NCBI GenBank assembly: GCA_900545805.1
Contig: URAL01000009.1
Location: 1 to 53,778, forward strand
Source of the DNA: an uncultured Eubacteriales bacterium
GTDB lineage: Bacteria; Bacillota; Clostridia; Oscillospirales; Oscillospiraceae
DNA: 53,778 nucleotides
Direction: 5' to 3'
Shown: positions 42,189 to 50,648 of the stretch, piece after piece
How positions within the stretch are numbered: position 1 is the stretch's first letter
Layout: the number at the start of each line of letters is the position of its first letter
Made by a program: the position numbers and the translations under genes
The notes under the pieces: generated by a model
Told to the model about the DNA's origin: nothing
The model's database searches: none
Seen by the model: only the letters and a program-made list of their open reading frames with translations

Positions 42189-43088
42189 TTACTTCTCTGC
42201 GGGAATGTCCTTGACCGACTGGACAACACCCTCTGCAAGACCGGCGATACCCTGAATCTCACTGGGAATGATAATCTTCGTGGCCTTGCCGTTTGCCGCA
42301 GCCGTGAATGCCTCGAGAGCCTTGATTTTCAGCACAGCCTCGCTCGGCATGGACTCGTTTATGAGTCTGATACCCTCGGCGGTAGCGGTCTGAACCTTTA
42401 AAATAGCCTCGGCTTCGCCTTCCGCTTCGAGGATCTGCTGCTGCTTCTTTGCGTCTGCACGCAGGATCGCAGATTCCTTTTCACCCTCCGCCTCAAGGAT
42501 GGCAGCGCGCTTTTCGCCCTCTGCGCGCAGGATCGCCTCGCGGCGCTCACGCTCTGCCTTCATCTGCTTTTCCATCGCCGACTGTATCTCTCTGGGCGGC
42601 AGGATGTTCTTGAGCTCAACGCGGTTTACCTTGATGCCCCAGGGGTCGGTGGCCTCATCAAGAATAGTGCGCATTTTGCCGTTTATGAGATCACGGCTCG
42701 TGAGGCACTGGTCGAGCTCAAGGTCGCCGATGATGTTACGCAGCGTCGTCGCCGACAGGTTCTCGATAGCAACCATGGGATGCTCGATACCGTAGGTATA
42801 CAGTTTGGGATCCGTTATCTGGAAGTAAATTACAGTGTCAATCTGCATGGTGACGTTATCCTTTGTGATAACGGGCTGGGGCGGGAAGTCTGCTACCTGT
42901 TCCTTGAGGGAGATGGTCTTTGCGACTCTTTCAAAGAAAGGGATCTTGACATGGATACCGGTTCCCCAGGTCGACTGATATTTGCCCAGGCGTTCGATTA
43001 TCATGACCTTGCTCTGCTGGACGATGCGGATATTTCTCACGATTATGATAAGCGCAAGAAGTATGAGCACATAGATTACATATTCCAT
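42189..43088 (-). CDS. SPFH/Band-7 (stomatin-like) membrane protein (299 aa)
   Basis: One N-terminal membrane helix, a Band-7 domain (about 25-190, EYxVIERLGKYQ-like, LKEQVADFPPQPVITKDNV) and a long coiled coil of Glu/Ala-rich repeats (REAILRAEGEKRAAILEAEG). The QmcA/YbbK type scaffolds membrane microdomains and pairs with an NfeD protein, here 25 bp upstream. Confidence 0.94.
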   Translation of the reverse strand: MEYVIYVLILLALIIIVRNIRIVQQSKVMIIERLGKYQSTWGTGIHVKIPFFERVAKTISLKEQVADFPPQPVITKDNVTMQIDTVIYFQITDPKLYTYGIEHPMVAIENLSATTLRNIIGDLELDQCLTSRDLINGKMRTILDEATDPWGIKVNRVELKNILPPREIQSAMEKQMKAERERREAILRAEGEKRAAILEAEGEKESAILRADAKKQQQILEAEGEAEAILKVQTATAEGIRLINESMPSEAVLKIKALEAFTAAANGKATKIIIPSEIQGIAGLAEGVVQSVKDIPAEK

Positions 43089-43113
43089 TTGTTATCTCCT
43101 TAAATTTAAATCA

Positions 43114-43569
43114 TTATTTTACTTCTACTGCGGATGCGACTATGAGCTTAACGCCGTCGATGCGCTGCGCCGTTACAAGTGCACCCTCAGGAATCGTTTC
43201 ATCGTCGTTTTCGCTCCTTGCCGTCCACGTTTTACCGTCAACATACACAGCGCCTGTACCTGCGATATTATCTATCGCCTCCGTCACGCGGCACTCCTTG
43301 CCGATAACAATATCGGCGTTGGTAGGCTCGATCTTGTTGTTAACGTATTTTTTGACCAGCGGTCTTGTGTAATACAATGTCACCGCCGAAACGATGAGAA
43401 ACAGAACAATCTGAAGCCACACAGGCGCATTGAGCATAGCGCACAGCAAAGCTGCCAGTGAACCCGCCGCAAACCAGATGCACACAAGCCCGACCGTCAC
43501 CGCCTCGACAATGAGGAAGAACACCATGGCGATCAGCCAGAACATAGTCATCGTCATTTCAAATGGCAT
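43114..43569 (-). CDS. NfeD-like membrane protein with OB-fold tail (151 aa)
   Basis: Two to three helices (about 5-80), then an OB-like NfeD C-terminal domain (IGKECRVTEAIDNIAGTGAV, GKTWTARSENDDETIPEGA). Partner of the SPFH protein. ATG 43569 follows GGAGGTG. Confidence 0.92.
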   Translation of the reverse strand: MPFEMTMTMFWLIAMVFFLIVEAVTVGLVCIWFAAGSLAALLCAMLNAPVWLQIVLFLIVSAVTLYYTRPLVKKYVNNKIEPTNADIVIGKECRVTEAIDNIAGTGAVYVDGKTWTARSENDDETIPEGALVTAQRIDGVKLIVASAVEVK

Positions 43570-43599
43570 TGCTTTCACCTCCATTACATCTTATTTTTT

Positions 43600-43628
43600 A
43601 TTGTATTACATTTATCAATATTAATCAA
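43600..43628 (-). promoter_or_regulatory. Promoter of the NfeD-SPFH unit
   Basis: Reading leftward, TTGATT (43623-43628), 17 bp, TACAAT (43600-43605). The stretch 43629-43730 holds no other feature I can name. Confidence 0.65.
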
Positions 43629-43730
43629 CAACAATTTGCTGACACAGCAGACATCAAAAGCATTTTCAGGCATTTTATGCGCATATGAATTAAATTCAAA
43701 GCAGCACACCACGATTCACGGCATTAGCAC

Positions 43731-43759
43731 TTTACATTTGTGATGTGTTGATGTAAAAT
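43731..43759 (+). promoter_or_regulatory. yerC promoter inside an inverted repeat
   Basis: TTTACA (43731-43736), 17 bp, TAAAAT (43754-43759). The arms TTTACAT (43731-43737) and ATGTAAA (43751-43757) flank the spacer, a likely site for a dimeric repressor such as the TrpR-like protein encoded downstream. Confidence 0.65.
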
Positions 43760-43788
43760 ACTAATGTACAACCGAAGGAGGTTTGCTT

Positions 43789-44091
43789 ATGAATAAGCTT
43801 AACAGAAAGCCCCGCAATCAGGATATGTATAAGGCGGTACTTACGCTCAAGACCGTTGAGGAGTGTATGGATTTCTTTGACGATCTGTGCACCGTTACGG
43901 AAATACAGGCTATGGAGCAGCGCTATCAGGTCGCCGTATGTCTCTCAAAGGGTATGATATATAACGACATTCTGGCCGAGACCGGCGCCTCCAGCGCAAC
44001 GATAAGCCGAGTAAACCGCTCGCTGCAATACGGCAAGGGCGGCTACGAGATAGTCTTCGAGCGTCTGGCCGAGCAGCAGGATAAGGGCTGA
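43789..44091 (+). CDS. TrpR-like protein, YerC/YecD family (100 aa)
   Basis: A small helical DNA-binding protein with the TrpR/DnaA-like turn (EIQAMEQRYQVAVCLSKGM, then ETGASSATISRVNRSLQYG). The family's effector is unknown. ATG 43789 follows GGAGG. Its stop overlaps the methyltransferase start (TGATG), giving a YerC-methyltransferase-Hsp33 unit. Confidence 0.92.
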   Translation: MNKLNRKPRNQDMYKAVLTLKTVEECMDFFDDLCTVTEIQAMEQRYQVAVCLSKGMIYNDILAETGASSATISRVNRSLQYGKGGYEIVFERLAEQQDKG

Positions 44092-44834
44092 TGGCAGCTT
44101 CCTACGGCCCGCTGTCAATGTGGTACGATACGCTAACGGGAGATATTCCATACGGCGGCTTCGCCGATTTCTACAAGGCGCTGTTTGACTCAGACGGCGG
44201 TGAGTTCAAAACGCTTCTTGACCTGTGCTGCGGCACGGGAACGCTCACTGCGCTCATGGCGCGCCGCGGCTACGAGATGATTGCCGTCGACGCGTCGCCC
44301 GATATGCTCATGCAGGCATCAGGCAAGGCGGCAGACGCCGATATCATGCCGCTGTACCTTTGTCAGGACGCAGCCGAGCTTGATCTTTACGGCACGGTGG
44401 ATGCTGCCTACTGCTCGCTCGACGGGATAAACTACATTCCGCCGGATAAGCTCGGACGGGTATTTGACAGGCTGCATCTTTTCGTGCGGCCTTACGGGCT
44501 TTTTATATTCGATATAAAAACACCGGAGAGCATGATGGCGCTCGACGGCGAAATATTCGTTGACGAGACGGACGAGGTGCTCTGCCTGTGGCGTGCGGAT
44601 TTCTCCGAGGAGGAAAACGCCCTGCTGTACGGCATGGATCTTTTCTCACGCCGCGGCAAGCTGTGGCAGCGTGAGTGTGAGGAGCATATCGAATACGCTC
44701 ACTCTCCGGAAATGCTCAAGGAGGCGCTTGAGGAGGCGGGCTTTGAGCAGGTGCGTTTTTTCACCGACTGTCCGCAGGGCGACCGGGGCAGGATGTTCGT
44801 ATCGGCAAAGAACATCCGCAAAGAACATAAGTGA
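44091..44834 (+). CDS. Class I SAM-dependent methyltransferase (247 aa)
   Basis: A Rossmann methyltransferase with motif I LLDLCCGTGTLTALMARRG, an acidic VDASPDML and a post-motif DAAYCSLDGINYI. The substrate is unknown; it resembles small-molecule methyltransferases common in Clostridia. Start overlaps the YerC stop. Confidence 0.88.
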   Translation: MAASYGPLSMWYDTLTGDIPYGGFADFYKALFDSDGGEFKTLLDLCCGTGTLTALMARRGYEMIAVDASPDMLMQASGKAADADIMPLYLCQDAAELDLYGTVDAAYCSLDGINYIPPDKLGRVFDRLHLFVRPYGLFIFDIKTPESMMALDGEIFVDETDEVLCLWRADFSEEENALLYGMDLFSRRGKLWQRECEEHIEYAHSPEMLKEALEEAGFEQVRFFTDCPQGDRGRMFVSAKNIRKEHK

Positions 44835-44843
44835 GGTTTAACT

Positions 44844-45725
44844 ATGGACAGAATACTCAGAGCCACGGCCGGAGACGGCTTTATAAAAATGTCGGCAATC
44901 AGCGCAAAGGAAACGGTGCAGCATGCAAAGGACATACACAAATGCACACCGACAACGGCGGCGGCGCTCGGCAGGACGCTGTGCGCTGCGTCCATGCTCG
45001 GCAACATGATGAAGGAGGACGACGGCAGCCTCACGATACGCATAAACGGCGGCGGCCCGATCGGCAGCGTTATCGCAGTGTCCGACAGTGCGGGCTTCGT
45101 GCGCGGCTATGTTACAAATCCAGGTGTTGATCTCCCCTTAAGGCAGGACGGCAAGCTCAACGTCGGCGGAGCAGTCGGCAGGAACGGCATGATAACCGTC
45201 AGCCGCGATATCGGGCTCAAGGAGCCGTACATCGGCTCGACGCAGCTCGTTTCCGGCGAGATCGCCGAGGACCTGACGGCGTATATGCTTGAAAGCGAGC
45301 AGATACCGGCGTCCTGCGGTCTCGGCGTTTTGGTAGACACCGATCTGAGCATTAAATCTGCCGGAGGCTTCATCGTACAGCTAATGCCCGGTGCGCCCGA
45401 TGAGCTTATTGACAGGCTCGAGGAGAACATTACCATGATGGACGCTCTGACGACAGTTTTGGCCGAGGACGGGCTCGAGGCCGTGCTTGAGCAGGTTCTC
45501 AAGGGACTGGAGCATCACATCGTCGGCGAGGATGTGATCGGCTATCGCTGCAAATGCAGCCGCGAGCGTGTGGCAGGCGCCATTCTCGGCATCGGCGAGA
45601 GCGAGCTTAAAAAGATGGTCGATGAGGGCAAGGATGTTGACGTCAGCTGCCAGTTCTGCGATACGGTGTATACTTTCACTCCGAAGGATATCGCCTCGCT
45701 TTTGGAGCAGGCAAAAAACGATTAA
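44844..45725 (+). CDS. hslO: Redox-regulated chaperone Hsp33 (293 aa)
   Basis: Zinc-bound when reduced and an active holdase when oxidised. The C-terminal redox switch is complete: CKC in YRCKCSRERV (about 234-236) and CQFC (about 266-269). The N-terminal domain is typical (GNMMKEDD, GGxPIG and GVDLPLR). It begins 9 bp after the methyltransferase gene. Confidence 0.96.
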   Translation: MDRILRATAGDGFIKMSAISAKETVQHAKDIHKCTPTTAAALGRTLCAASMLGNMMKEDDGSLTIRINGGGPIGSVIAVSDSAGFVRGYVTNPGVDLPLRQDGKLNVGGAVGRNGMITVSRDIGLKEPYIGSTQLVSGEIAEDLTAYMLESEQIPASCGLGVLVDTDLSIKSAGGFIVQLMPGAPDELIDRLEENITMMDALTTVLAEDGLEAVLEQVLKGLEHHIVGEDVIGYRCKCSRERVAGAILGIGESELKKMVDEGKDVDVSCQFCDTVYTFTPKDIASLLEQAKND

Positions 45726-45742
45726 AAACTTCAAAATTGCTG

Positions 45743-45771
45743 TTGACAATCAGGGTCAGCTTTAGTATAAT
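45743..45771 (+). promoter_or_regulatory. Promoter of the four-tRNA cluster
   Basis: TTGACA (45743-45748), 17 bp, TATAAT (45766-45771): a full consensus promoter. Confidence 0.93.
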
Positions 45772-45788
45772 AAACAAGCCGCTGATGA

Positions 45789-45865
45789 GGGAGCATAGCT
45801 CAGCTGGTTAGAGCACCTGCCTTACAAGCAGGGGGTCACTGGTTCGAGTCCAGTTGTTCCCACCA
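45789..45865 (+). tRNA. tRNA-Val (anticodon TAC)
   Basis: 77 nt with encoded CCA; anticodon arm CCTGC-CTTACAA-GCAGG. Confidence 0.97.
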
Positions 45866-45880
45866 TATTTATCAGCACAT

Positions 45881-45956
<76 letters not shown>

Positions 45957-45959
45957 TTT

Positions 45960-46035
45960 GCGGGCATAGCTCATCCGGTAGAGCGCCACCTTGCCAAGGT
46001 GGAGGTAGCGAGTTCGAGTCTCGTTGCCCGCTCCA
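45960..46035 (+). tRNA. tRNA-Gly (anticodon GCC)
   Basis: 76 nt; acceptor GCGGGCA/TGCCCGC with encoded CCA; anticodon loop TTGCCAA. Confidence 0.97.
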
Positions 46036-46082
46036 AAAAAAGCGTTTGCAGGCTGTGTTATCAAAAGTCTGCAAACCGATAA

Positions 46083-46157
46083 GGCGTCATAGCCAAGTGG
46101 TAAGGCAGCGGACTGCAAATCCGCGATTCCCCGGTTCAAATCCGGGTGACGCCTCCA
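46083..46157 (+). tRNA. tRNA-Cys (anticodon GCA)
   Basis: 75 nt; acceptor GGCGTCA/TGACGCC with encoded CCA; anticodon loop CTGCAAA. Confidence 0.97.
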
Positions 46158-46160
46158 AAA

Positions 46161-46191
46161 AAGTCCGAACACAAAGTGTTCGGACTTTTTT
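46161..46191 (+). terminator. Terminator of the tRNA cluster
   Basis: A 12-bp stem (46161-46172 with 46176-46187), AAA loop and a T-run. Confidence 0.93.
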
Positions 46192-46329
46192 GCTTGTTAC
46201 CTGTTTCTTTTTCACTGTTACCTCCATGCTTGTAAAAAGCGCCCGATCTCCATTGTCATGCTTTGACCTGCGGCACATGCTGTAACGGTGCAAATTTTGC
46301 CGCGATTTTCTTTTTTACATAGAATTATC

Positions 46330-46357
46330 TTGACATTATTGCGGTTATAATTATAAT
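46330..46357 (+). promoter_or_regulatory. Promoter of the DapB-like gene
   Basis: TTGACA (46330-46335), 16 bp, TATAAT (46352-46357). Confidence 0.88.
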
Positions 46358-46414
46358 GGTCTTGTAAGGTTGTTAAAAAAATAACCAATGTTTTAAAACA
46401 AGGAGGCAATTATA

Positions 46415-47503
46415 ATGGATCGCAAAATAAGAGTCGTTCAGTACGGTGCCGGCAAGATGAGCCGCTATCTTATGCGCTATGTCATAGAGCATGACGGAGA
46501 GCTGGTCGGCGCATTCTGCCGCAACAAAGGCCACATAGGCAAAGATGTCTCCGAGATAATCGGCGGAGGCTTTCCACATGTCGGAGTCACCGTTGAAAAT
46601 TCCTCAGACGCCGACAGGCGCATCGGTGAGCTCAAGCCCGACGTCTGCATAATCGCAACGCGAAGCACCGTTGCAGAGCTCGAGGACATTTTCACCATCT
46701 GCGCAAAGCACGGCGTCAATGCCATCACCACCTGTGAGGAGGCTCTGTATCCCTGGAACTCCTCCCCTGCCCTTACCGCGAAGCTCGACAAGCTCGCCAA
46801 GGAGGGCGGCTGCACACTCACCGGTGTGGGCTACTGTGACCTTTACTGGGGCACGATGGTCACGAACCTTGCCGGCTCCTCGCACAAAATCACGAAGATC
46901 GAGGGCAGCAGCTGGTACAATGTCGAGGACTACGGCGTTGCGCTCGCCGAGGGTCACGGCGCGGGACTTACGATAGACGAGTTCAACAAGACCATCGGCT
47001 GCTATAACGAAACTCCCTCGGATGAGATGAAGGAGCTTGTCGAAAGCGGCAAATACGTCCCCTCATATATGTGGAACCAGAACGGCTGGCTGTGCAGCAA
47101 GATGAACCTGCACGTCACCTCACAGACGCAGAAGTGCATCCCCTGCGTCGACAAGGAGGACCTCAAGTCCGAAACGCTGGGCATGGTCGTTAAGGCGGGC
47201 GATGCAACGGGCATGCGCGCCATTGTTACCACCGAGACCGAGGAGGGCATCACCCTCGTCACCGAGTGCGTCGGCAAGATCTACAATCCCGAGGAGACCG
47301 ATAAAAACGTCTGGACTCTGCACGGTGAGCCCGAGACGACCTGCATCGTCAATCAGCCCGCGACGGTCGAGCTTACCTGCGCAACGCTCGTAAACCGCAT
47401 CCCACAGCTCATCGATGCTCCTGCCGGCTATGTCACCACAGATCAGTTCCCGTACAATGAGTACATGGTTCACCCGATGAACTGCTATGTAAAAACCAAA
47501 TAA
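46415..47503 (+). CDS. NAD(P)-dependent dehydrogenase, DapB/diaminopentanoate dehydrogenase-like (362 aa)
   Basis: An N-terminal Rossmann domain (VVQYGAGKMSRYL, CIIATRSTVAELEDI, NAITTCEEALYPW) is joined to a DapB-type substrate domain (GVGYCDLYWGTMV). It is related to dihydrodipicolinate reductase and 2,4-diaminopentanoate dehydrogenase (ornithine fermentation), but no ornithine pathway genes are near, so the substrate is open. AGGAGG precedes the ATG. It is transcribed alone, from a consensus promoter. Confidence 0.8.
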   Translation: MDRKIRVVQYGAGKMSRYLMRYVIEHDGELVGAFCRNKGHIGKDVSEIIGGGFPHVGVTVENSSDADRRIGELKPDVCIIATRSTVAELEDIFTICAKHGVNAITTCEEALYPWNSSPALTAKLDKLAKEGGCTLTGVGYCDLYWGTMVTNLAGSSHKITKIEGSSWYNVEDYGVALAEGHGAGLTIDEFNKTIGCYNETPSDEMKELVESGKYVPSYMWNQNGWLCSKMNLHVTSQTQKCIPCVDKEDLKSETLGMVVKAGDATGMRAIVTTETEEGITLVTECVGKIYNPEETDKNVWTLHGEPETTCIVNQPATVELTCATLVNRIPQLIDAPAGYVTTDQFPYNEYMVHPMNCYVKTK

Positions 47504-47516
47504 AAATCAACAAGCT

Positions 47517-47552
47517 TTAACGGGCTGCCGTCATGTGACGGCAGCCCGTTAA
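47517..47552. other. 17-bp perfect hairpin after the DapB-like gene
   Basis: Arms 47517-47533 and 47536-47552 with a 2-base loop. There is no T-run on the right and a weak one on the left. It is probably a transcript 3'-end stabiliser or a weak terminator for both convergent genes. Confidence 0.7.
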
Positions 47553-47558
47553 GCATGT

Positions 47559-47590
47559 AAAAAGGGTGCGGCGTGGGAGAGCCGCACCCT
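47559..47590 (-). terminator. Terminator of the oleate hydratase operon
   Basis: A 10-bp perfect stem (47563-47572 with 47581-47590), then leftward T5. Confidence 0.85.
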
Positions 47591-47593
47591 AAA

Positions 47594-47637
47594 CCTCCGT
47601 TTCCCCGGAGGGCGGAGGATGAACCTTTCATCCGCCC
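47594..47637 (-). other. Two further stem-loops in the oleate hydratase 3' region
   Basis: Stem 47594-47599 with 47606-47611, and stem 47610-47615 with 47632-47637 extended by GATGAA...TTTCATC. Together with the two hairpins to the left they make 47517-47637 highly structured. Confidence 0.55.
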
Positions 47638-47684
47638 TTCAAAGTAAATCGGGGGCAACACTGACTTAAACTATACTAAAATTA

Positions 47685-49460
47685 TTATACTATATTGTAC
47701 TTCTTGAGCAGATCGACAACAACGTTGTTGGTCAGAGGCTCCTTGAGCATGCCGAGCAGCGGCATGATGGACGGGAGCAGGAACTCTGTCGGCTTCTTGC
47801 CGTCGAGCAGCTTGCTGGTCGCGTACAGCAGGTCACGGATATCATATACGGAGCCCCAAACCTCGGGAACGCCGCGATCGACATTGCACAGCGTGTAGAC
47901 TGCTTCCATGCCGGTACGAATGGAGTACTCGGTGGTGAAAACGGTGTCACGCGGTGTATCGGCGAACTGGCCGACAAATGCGAGGTTGACCGAACCGTCG
48001 GGAACGACCTTGGGACGGTCGCCCTCTGCTCTGGGCATGAAGAAGGTGGTGACGTAAGGCATCATGCACGGAGTGGTGTTGCACTCGTTGGTCGCAAGAT
48101 CCATGATCTGATCCTCGGGGATACCGATGTGGTACAGCCACTCGGCCGCGAGCTCGATGCCGGTGCACTGGTACATGGGCTTTTTGATGAAGTCGCCCTC
48201 ATCGTCCCAGCAGTTGAGGCCGTAGACCCAGATCAGGCAGTGATCGGAGGGCTGCTCCTGGAACTGACCCTGACGGTTTATCGTCCAGCTTACGAGCCAG
48301 CTGGAGTCGCGGCATGTAACGATACCGCCGGTGACGACCTTGCCGGACAGAGGATCGCGCTTGCAGATCTTCTGGATGGCGTCGAGTATCTGCTTGTTTG
48401 CGGTGTCAACGGTCCAGGATTCCCAGGAGGTCTCCTTGATGCCGGCGAAGAACTTCTCGGGACGGCCGAATGCCGGATCCTGAGCGGCGATCTTCTTCCA
48501 CATCTCGATGGAGGGGCCTTCGCCGTTTTTAACTGTGACGACGGGAGCATGGGTCTGATCGCCGTATGCTGAAGCGTCGCCCTGGCAGCCGTTGGTGCAG
48601 ATTACGAGATCATCCTCGGTGAGGTCGATGACCTTCTCTACGCCGCTCTGGGTATACTCTATCTTCTTGGCTACCTTCTTCTCGGGGGTGCAGTCGCAGA
48701 CGATATTGGTAACGGTCGTATCATAGAGGATTTTGCCGCCGTGGTCGGTGATGTACTTGCACATGGGCAGGATCATGGACTCATACTGATTGTAACGGGT
48801 GAAGCGCAGTGCACTCAGGTCGGGCAGACCGTCGATATGGTGGATGTAGCGCTGCAGGTACAGCTTCATCTCAAGTGCGGAATGCCATTTCTCGAATGCG
48901 AACATGGTCTGCCAGTAGGTCCAGAAGTTGGTCTCATAGAACTCATCGTCGAATATATCGTCGATCTTCTTATCCTCGAGGGACTTGTTGGTGGACATGA
49001 ACAGCTTCAGCAGCTGAGTTGCCGCGCCGGGGGTAAGACCGTACTTTCTGTCGGTGTGTGCGTCCTGGCCCTGTTTTTCGGTGACGCGGCACAGAGAGAA
49101 GTTCGGATCCTCCTTATTCAGATGATAGTACTCGGAGAAAACTGTCTCGCCGGGGTTTATGATTGAGGGGATGGACTTGAACAGATCCCACATACACTCG
49201 AAGTGGTTATCCATCTCACGGCCGCCGCGCATGATGAAGCCCTTGGTAGCATCGTAGATGCCGTCGCAGGAGCCGCCTGCCAGAGGCAGATGCTCAAAAA
49301 GGGTGATGTGATCGCCGGGCATCTGAGCGTCGCGGATCAGGAAGCATGCAGCCGCAAGGCCGGCAAGACCGGTGCCGACTATATAAGCCGATTTCTTATC
49401 GATGCCTTCGGGCTTTTTCGGGGTAGCAAATGCCTCATAGTTACCACTGCTGTAATACAT
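47685..49460 (-). CDS. ohyA: Oleate hydratase, FAD-dependent (591 aa)
   Basis: Adds water to the cis-9 double bond of oleate or linoleate to give 10-hydroxy fatty acids, a detoxification step known in gut bacteria. Features: FAD motif YIVGTGLAGLAAA (27-39), the family's RGGREMDNHFECMWDLF block, TNGCQGDAS, and the CMMPYVTTFFMPR and FVGQFADTPRDTVFTTEYS segments. ATG 49460 follows AGGAGG; the 33-codon extension is not real. It is 64 bp after a ferredoxin gene. Confidence 0.96.
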   Translation of the reverse strand: MYYSSGNYEAFATPKKPEGIDKKSAYIVGTGLAGLAAACFLIRDAQMPGDHITLFEHLPLAGGSCDGIYDATKGFIMRGGREMDNHFECMWDLFKSIPSIINPGETVFSEYYHLNKEDPNFSLCRVTEKQGQDAHTDRKYGLTPGAATQLLKLFMSTNKSLEDKKIDDIFDDEFYETNFWTYWQTMFAFEKWHSALEMKLYLQRYIHHIDGLPDLSALRFTRYNQYESMILPMCKYITDHGGKILYDTTVTNIVCDCTPEKKVAKKIEYTQSGVEKVIDLTEDDLVICTNGCQGDASAYGDQTHAPVVTVKNGEGPSIEMWKKIAAQDPAFGRPEKFFAGIKETSWESWTVDTANKQILDAIQKICKRDPLSGKVVTGGIVTCRDSSWLVSWTINRQGQFQEQPSDHCLIWVYGLNCWDDEGDFIKKPMYQCTGIELAAEWLYHIGIPEDQIMDLATNECNTTPCMMPYVTTFFMPRAEGDRPKVVPDGSVNLAFVGQFADTPRDTVFTTEYSIRTGMEAVYTLCNVDRGVPEVWGSVYDIRDLLYATSKLLDGKKPTEFLLPSIMPLLGMLKEPLTNNVVVDLLKKYNIV

Positions 49461-49524
49461 TATGATTCCTCCTAAAAATTTTATTTTGTCTGCATTTGAT
49501 GCAGTAAGGTACGTTTTCGGAGCT

Positions 49525-49698
49525 TCAGCGCTTTTCAATGGCTCGCAGAGGGCATGCAAGATAGCACACTCCGCAGCCGGTACATCTGCTTTGGTCGATC
49601 AGCAGAGGCTTTTTCCCAGCGTCGATGCAGTTTACGGGGCATCTGGAATGACAGCCTCCGCAGCCGACGCATTTATCGCTGATAAAGTAAGTATCCAC
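49525..49698 (-). CDS. 2[4Fe-4S] ferredoxin (57 aa)
   Basis: Two complete cluster motifs: CVGCGGCHSRCP and CTGCGVCYLACP. GTG at 49698 with GGAGG 7 bp upstream gives the normal ferredoxin length; the listed longer frame includes a hairpin and non-coding sequence. It lies between the Crp/Fnr regulator and oleate hydratase, a plausible electron donor to keep the hydratase FAD reduced. Confidence 0.93.
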   Translation of the reverse strand: MDTYFISDKCVGCGGCHSRCPVNCIDAGKKPLLIDQSRCTGCGVCYLACPLRAIEKR

Positions 49699-49722
49699 AG
49701 TGTTGTCCTCCGGTCTTGAGGT

Positions 49723-49754
49723 GCTGTGACGGCGGCTCCCCCCGCCGCCACAGC
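49723..49754 (-). other. Intercistronic hairpin between regulator and ferredoxin genes
   Basis: 13-bp arms (49723-49735 with 49742-49754) with one mismatch and no T-run. May tune downstream expression. Confidence 0.6.
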
Positions 49755-49780
49755 TAATAGGGGGAATAAGGTGTGAGAGA

Positions 49781-50446
49781 CTATTGACCCGCGATCTCTT
49801 CGAGCGCATTGCAGTCAAGAATTATTATCTTTCCGCGGCCGGTCTCTATTATGCCAAGATCACGCAGCTTATCGATCTCGCGGCTGACGACGACACGTGT
49901 CGTGCCGAGGCTGTTTGCTATCTCCTCATGAGTTACGAGGATAGCGCTTGTTTTAAGTCTGCGGCTTTTTTCGATGAGCTCACGCGCAACGCAGTGCCGC
50001 AGATCGTTGAAAATATAGTAGGATATGTTGTTAAGTATCGCCTGCGCTGTCTTCGAGCAGGTTTCATAGATAAACAGCGCCATTTGCCAATCCTCGCGTG
50101 CAACCTCGCCGATATCAACTCGCTGCAAATACGCAAGCTGCGTTGCCGCATCGGATTGCAGGCATGGTATAACATCTGTATCAAGCGCGTTATCTACCGT
50201 CATTATGCTGAACGCGTCACCCTTTTTAAGATGAAAAAGGGTTATTTCTCTTCCCGCGTCGGACGCAAGGTAAACTCTCACGCCGCCCTCAAGCACAAAG
50301 ACTATACCGTCCTTCTTGACCGTTTTGAAGATAACATGCTCCCCCTTTTTATAACTGCGGAAGATCGCGTTATCCTGAAGCTTTTGCTTGTGCCTTTCGC
50401 ACAGCGATGCCCAAAACGGTATGCACTCGCTTATGCTGTGCTTCAT
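49781..50446 (-). CDS. Crp/Fnr-family transcription regulator (221 aa)
   Basis: A cyclic-nucleotide-binding-like sensor domain (about 10-125: GEHVIFKTVKKDGIVFVLEGGVRVYL, ITLFHLKKGDAF) and a C-terminal winged helix (VTHEEIANSLGTTRVVVSREIDKL). Cysteines at 8 and 16 near the N-terminus could be redox-active, but the classical Fnr four-cysteine set is not evident. ATG 50446 follows AGGAG. It leads the ferredoxin-oleate hydratase operon, so fatty acid stress or redox control is likely. Confidence 0.92.
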   Translation of the reverse strand: MKHSISECIPFWASLCERHKQKLQDNAIFRSYKKGEHVIFKTVKKDGIVFVLEGGVRVYLASDAGREITLFHLKKGDAFSIMTVDNALDTDVIPCLQSDAATQLAYLQRVDIGEVAREDWQMALFIYETCSKTAQAILNNISYYIFNDLRHCVARELIEKSRRLKTSAILVTHEEIANSLGTTRVVVSREIDKLRDLGIIETGRGKIIILDCNALEEIAGQ

Positions 50447-50550
50447 TTTTATCACTCCTGCATCAAATATTTTTCTCCCACGGGCGCTTTTGTTATAGGT
50501 ACTAACATTTACGTCCAAAAAAAATTGTGCGGAACTCTTTGTTCATTTGT

Positions 50551-50564
50551 TTGGATTTTATCAA
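50551..50564. promoter_or_regulatory. FNR-box-like site upstream of the regulator gene
   Basis: TTGGATTTTATCAA: one half (ATCAA) is a perfect FNR half-site and the other (TTGGA) matches 3 of 5. It is about 105 bp before the ATG. It could be an autoregulatory site. Confidence 0.45.
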
Positions 50565-50648
50565 ATTACGAAAGTATTTCCGCATCTTTTGTTACTTAAA
50601 TCATAAAATATTTAGCCATATTTAATAATTTGTATAAAACACATAAAT

